Shown here: positions 14,219 through 17,247 of the stretch, piece after piece | Layout of the letters: each line of letters starts with the position of its first letter | How positions within the stretch are numbered: position 1 is the stretch's first letter | Source of the DNA: Spirochaetaceae bacterium | Lineage (GTDB): Bacteria > Spirochaetota > Spirochaetia > PWKH01 | Length of the DNA stretch: 17,247 nt | Direction of reading: 5' to 3' | Assembly: GCA_003557605.1 (NCBI GenBank) | Contig: PWNW01000335.1 | Coordinates: forward strand, 1-17,247 | Notes under the pieces: model-generated | Databases searched by the model: none | The model's input: the letters and a program-made list of their open reading frames with translations, nothing else | What the model was told of the DNA's origin: nothing | Translations under genes and position numbers: made by a program

Positions 14219-15148
14219 TTATGGAATTGAAATGAGCCGGCCGTCAGGCCCGTATTCAGCTTCAGGTTCTCCGACGATGACCATGCCTTCTGATTCCAGT
14301 TCATGAAGGGCCCGCATCACCCGATGCCTGGGAAAGGAGATATATCCTGCAAGATCATCAAGCCTGGAGGGTCCCCGTTCATTGAGCACCAGCAGGATCG
14401 CTCCCCTCACCTGCCTGTTGGAGTTTTCAAAACTGCTCTGCTTCGCATAATGGCTGCTTCTCCGGTTGGGATTGGGAATGACAGATTTCAGAAACACCCC
14501 GTAATCCATGAACGCATAATACCATTGTTTGGGTTTCTCCCTGTCCAGGACCGCATCAAGCACCTGATACAGCTGCCGATCATGGACAGAAGATTTGCCG
14601 GAAAAAAATGCATAGAGAAGCACCCTCCTGATATTCGTCTCAAGGTACAATGCCGGCCGGTCCCATGCAAAGGCCTGAACTGCCGCTGAGGTTGCCGGTC
14701 CCACCATCGGAAGGGACCTGAGGTCCTCTTCACTATGGGGAATGACGCCTTGAAACTTTGACATGCATATCCGGGAGATGTCATGGAGCGCCTTGGCCCT
14801 TCGGTTGTACCCCAGACCCTGCCAGAAGGAAAATATTTCTGACAAGGCAGCATCTGCAAGAGCTGGAATATCAGGAAACCTCTCCATGAACCTGAGGTAC
14901 TTCGGCAGAACCCTTGACGTCTGGGTCTGCTGCAGCATCATCTCCGAAACAAGGATGCAGTAGGGATCACTGGTTTCCCTCCATGGAAAGGTCCTGCCGA
15001 AGTGACGGTAGTATCGGTATACAGCATCCTGGAATCGTGCTGTCTCCTGCGCAGAGAGCCAGGCTTCTTCAGGGAACGGCAGAATCAGATGCTCAATCAG
15101 CTTCTGCGCTTCCGCGCCTTCTCTGCCTTTCTGCTTATTTTGTTCCAT
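14219..15148 (-). CDS. MutY-like A/G-specific adenine glycosylase of the type lacking the 4Fe-4S cluster
   Basis: A base-excision repair enzyme of the HhH-GPD superfamily, expected to remove adenine opposite 8-oxoguanine. In 309 residues it has FPWRETSDPY (54-63), SEMMLQQTQ with the MutY-type Glu69 (68-76), GLGYNRRAKALH (111-122), the helix-hairpin-helix LPMVGPATSAA (146-156) and LETNIRRVL (169-177). MutY has Asp in the DGNV position where this protein has Glu170. After NPNRRSSHY (226-234), where classical MutY has Cys-X6-Cys-X2-Cys-X5-Cys, there are no cysteines; a winged-helix-like tail (~245-309) replaces the usual C-terminal domain. I recall a subfamily of cluster-free MutY relatives with ETNIR-type motifs, so this is probably a real variant, not damage. 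It overlaps the end of trpS by 52 bases and its ATG lacks a strong ribosome site. Confidence 0.8.
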   Translation of the reverse strand: MEQNKQKGREGAEAQKLIEHLILPFPEEAWLSAQETARFQDAVYRYYRHFGRTFPWRETSDPYCILVSEMMLQQTQTSRVLPKYLRFMERFPDIPALADAALSEIFSFWQGLGYNRRAKALHDISRICMSKFQGVIPHSEEDLRSLPMVGPATSAAVQAFAWDRPALYLETNIRRVLLYAFFSGKSSVHDRQLYQVLDAVLDREKPKQWYYAFMDYGVFLKSVIPNPNRRSSHYAKQSSFENSNRQVRGAILLVLNERGPSRLDDLAGYISFPRHRVMRALHELESEGMVIVGEPEAEYGPDGRLISIP

Positions 15149-16146
15149 ATGCCCGAAACCCCCATGGCCTTTTTCATCTCCTGAAGTGTTGCACGGGCCT
15201 CCTCTCGAACTCTCATAGTACCCTCATAGAGCACCTCGTCGACATACCCGCCCTGTTCAGCAGCTGCCTGCCGGCGGTCCCTCAGGGGATCGAGAAAACT
15301 GTTTAGGGCAGCGGCAAGCTTCTGCTTCACCTCAACGTCCCCTACCTTGCCGTTCCGGTAACGTTCCTTAAGATCCTCCACTTCCTGGAGGTCGGTATTG
15401 AACGCATCGTGATACATAAACACCGGATTTCCCTCAACCCTGCCGGGAATGTCAGCTCGGACTCTGTTGGGATCGGTGTACATGCCCATCACCTTCTTCT
15501 CCACCGTTTTGGCATCATCAGAGAGGAACACCGCATTATTAAGGGACTTGGACATCTTTGCACTGCCGTCGGTCCCCACCAGGGACCCCACATCGCCCAC
15601 AAGCACGTCGGGAACAGGAAACACCTCCCCGTACAGGTAATTGAATCTCCGGGCAATCTCCCTGGTCAGTTCGACATGGGACTCATTATCCTTTCCCACA
15701 GGCACAAGGTGCGCCCTGGGCATCAGGATATCAGCGGCCTGGAGGATCGGGTACCCCAGCAGTCCGAAGGGCATCTCCTGAAGGTCAGCAGACTTGGCCA
15801 TATCCTTCAGACTGGGAATCCGCTGAAGGCGGGGAACAGTGACCAGCATCTCAAAGAACAGGTTCATCTCATAGACTTCATGCACCGCCGACTGCAGGTA
15901 TATCGGAGAATTCTCCGGATTGATCCCGCATGCTATGTAGTCCAGCACCAAATCCCTGCTGTGGCCGGTTATTTCTTCAATATGCTTTTTCTCAGGCTTA
16001 GTCGTCATAGTGTGCAGGTCTGCAACAATAAAGAAGCACTCATACTGGTCCTGCAGCTTCACCCGGTTTTTTATCGAGCCGACATAATGTCCTAGATGCA
16101 GTTTTCCCGTAGGACGGTCACCCGTCAAAATTCGCCGTTTTTCCAT
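15097..16146 (-). CDS. trpS: Tryptophanyl-tRNA synthetase
   Basis: Charges tRNA-Trp with tryptophan using ATP in the cytosol. The 349-residue protein is a class I synthetase of normal length. The HIGH-type motif appears as HLGH (17-20) within TGKLHLGHYVGS, and the second signature KMSKS is at 197-201. The Trp/ATP-pocket segments GDRPTG (9-14) and ILQAADILM (134-142) are present. ATG 16146 was chosen because the conserved TGDRPTGK must lie close to the N-terminus and a promoter lies just upstream (16208-16180). The extra 34 codons back to 16248 run through that promoter. AAGGAA upstream with a 9-base gap is a modest ribosome site. The MutY-like gene starts inside its 3' end, so the two are probably co-transcribed. 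Confidence 0.95.
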   Translation of the reverse strand: MEKRRILTGDRPTGKLHLGHYVGSIKNRVKLQDQYECFFIVADLHTMTTKPEKKHIEEITGHSRDLVLDYIACGINPENSPIYLQSAVHEVYEMNLFFEMLVTVPRLQRIPSLKDMAKSADLQEMPFGLLGYPILQAADILMPRAHLVPVGKDNESHVELTREIARRFNYLYGEVFPVPDVLVGDVGSLVGTDGSAKMSKSLNNAVFLSDDAKTVEKKVMGMYTDPNRVRADIPGRVEGNPVFMYHDAFNTDLQEVEDLKERYRNGKVGDVEVKQKLAAALNSFLDPLRDRRQAAAEQGGYVDEVLYEGTMRVREEARATLQEMKKAMGVSGIWNKISRKAEKARKRRS

Positions 16147-16179
16147 ACAGTTCGTTCCTTGGAGTCTAAATTGGCCTTC

Positions 16180-16208
16180 AGTATACTGATCTTCACGGAG
16201 CATGAAAA
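16180..16208 (-). promoter_or_regulatory. Promoter of trpS
   Basis: On the minus strand TTTTCA (16208-16203), a 17-base spacer and TATACT (16185-16180). The predicted start is near 16173, about 27 bases before ATG 16146. The leader is too short for a T-box or attenuator, so no leader-based control by tryptophan is visible. Confidence 0.55.
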
Positions 16209-16272
16209 GACATACATGCCCTTGACAACATTCATCGTGAACACACATTATAGTTCAGGAGGTATTTGCACC

Positions 16273-17247
16273 GTGCAGATCTATATCGTCTCAGCGGTCA
16301 TGTACGCAGCTCTCATCTATTTCATTACCTTTCACCTGCCTGCCTCCCCCGCTTCCAGGTCTCTCCGGCTCATGATGATTACCGCATGTTTCTGGACAGT
16401 CTTCACCATCATGGAGATCAGTGCCGCCGATGAGACAGTGAAGATGCTGGCAGTCAGATTGCAGTTCACCGCCATATCTCTCCTGCCGGTAACAATATTT
16501 CTCTTCGGCAGGTCCTATATTCGCAGGCAGGTGCCAAAGAAAGCCCTTGCCCTTCTGCTGGCCGTGCCAGCATTCACCAACATAATCGTGTGGTTCTTCA
16601 GCATCCCGAACATCTTCTTTCAGACATCGGTGCTTGAAGCGGGACGTAATACCCAGTCCCTCAGCTTCGGTCCCTGGTTCTTCTTCATCCACACCCCCTA
16701 CAGCTATTTCCTAATTATTATCACAATAGTGATGCTCATCAGCAGCTTTTCCCATATGCAGCGCATCTACCGCATGCAGATGTTTCTGCTGGTCGGCGCA
16801 TTTATACTGCCGTTTCTTATCAACATCTATTATGTCATTATCCTGCCCCGAATACCGCAGTATAATTTCACCACCGCAGTATTCAGCATATCTGGGGTGC
16901 TCCTGGTCTGGAGTCTTTACAAGTATGAATTCATGAACCTTCGCCCCGCAGCCCGGCATTTTATTATTGAATTCATACAGGACGGGGTCATCGTCATTGA
17001 CGGAAACCGCAGAATCGTGGACATAAACCCCTCAGCACAAACACTCTGTGAAACTGCTGAGAACCTCACAGGACGGTATCTTAAGGATATTCCCCTGACC
17101 AAGCTTCGCAGGGAGCTGGAGTCCCGATTGAAGGACCGGCATCCCATGACGATTGTTGAGGAAGGAAAACGGGTGTTTGACCTGAGAACCTATCCCATGC
17201 AGCACCCTTCCGGAGAGGAATTCGGGACCATCATCACCATCAGAGAC
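16273..17247 (+). CDS. 7TM-PAS membrane sensor protein, N-terminal part (histidine kinase N-terminal 7TM domain)
   Basis: The reading frame is open from GTG 16273 to the end of the window (325 codons) and is incomplete at its 3' end. Seven hydrophobic helices lie at about residues 4-20, 31-49, 63-83, 91-111, 143-159, 169-189 and 199-216. The pattern, including FGPWFFFIHTPYSY and the helix-7 exit YKYEFMNLRPAAR, fits the 7TM domain found at the N-terminus of bacterial histidine kinases and diguanylate cyclases. A PAS domain follows (~218-325; FIQDGVIVIDGNRRIVDINP). The output domain lies outside the window, so kinase and GGDEF remain open. AGGAGG precedes the GTG by about 10 bases; ATG 16300 is an alternative start. 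It is divergent from trpS. Confidence 0.82.
   Translation, partial: MQIYIVSAVMYAALIYFITFHLPASPASRSLRLMMITACFWTVFTIMEISAADETVKMLAVRLQFTAISLLPVTIFLFGRSYIRRQVPKKALALLLAVPAFTNIIVWFFSIPNIFFQTSVLEAGRNTQSLSFGPWFFFIHTPYSYFLIIITIVMLISSFSHMQRIYRMQMFLLVGAFILPFLINIYYVIILPRIPQYNFTTAVFSISGVLLVWSLYKYEFMNLRPAARHFIIEFIQDGVIVIDGNRRIVDINPSAQTLCETAENLTGRYLKDIPLTKLRRELESRLKDRHPMTIVEEGKRVFDLRTYPMQHPSGEEFGTIITIRD

Noticed and set aside
15409..16095. A 228-codon open frame on the plus strand
   Set aside because: It is entirely antisense to trpS, whose motifs are unmistakable, has no ribosome site, and its translation is low-complexity His/Arg/Leu-rich shadow sequence.
16222..16254. TTGACA and TATAGT upstream of the 7TM sensor gene as a promoter
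   Set aside because: The boxes are 21 bases apart, too far for a standard sigma70 promoter, and no better pair fits. I leave the promoter of this gene undefined.
16291..16692. A 133-codon open frame on the minus strand
   Set aside because: It is antisense to the 7TM domain coding region, is highly polar and cysteine/histidine-rich, and has no supporting start signal.

Overview
The window looks like a moderately GC-rich bacterial chromosome segment, most likely from a spirochaete (Spirochaetota). The basis is a eukaryote-type hexokinase of the kind known from Treponema, lipoproteins with loose lipoboxes, and the overall gene mix. This is inference from gene content; there is no rRNA or other direct marker.

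Positions 1-4625 form the most coherent block and look like a flavin-based extracytosolic electron-transfer locus. It contains a type II NADH dehydrogenase (5' part only, leaving the window at base 1), a divergent ApbE-type FMN-transferase lipoprotein, a leftward operon of three small membrane proteins (NusG domain II, Gx transporter, EcfT-like), and a divergent lipoprotein with three tandem FMN-binding domains, each ending in a DxxS(G/S)VT flavinylation-type motif. The set resembles the Listeria-type locus (Ndh2, EetA/EetB, FmnA/FmnB, PplA). A plausible model is that electrons pass from NADH via the membrane to a surface lipoprotein whose flavins are attached by the ApbE protein.

Positions 4626-7320 hold a strong terminator, a cytosolic patatin-like phospholipase and, convergent with it, a two-gene leftward operon of pyridoxamine/pyridoxal kinase and an MTA/SAH-type nucleosidase.

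Positions 7418-12605 run rightward: a large phosphoglucomutase/phosphomannomutase, a TPR-GAF-GGDEF diguanylate cyclase with intact active and inhibitory sites, and an APH-fold kinase of unknown substrate.

Positions 12580-16146 run leftward: trpS, a MutY-like adenine glycosylase without the iron-sulfur cysteines, a ~120-nt structured RNA candidate with its own promoter and terminator (about 14091 to 13972), and the hexokinase, which has a separate promoter. From 16273 a rightward 7TM-PAS sensor protein begins and runs off the end.

Three convergent gene pairs overlap at their 3' ends (38, 19 and 26 nt) with no visible terminator between them. I see no tRNA, rRNA, CRISPR array, insertion sequence or prophage gene.
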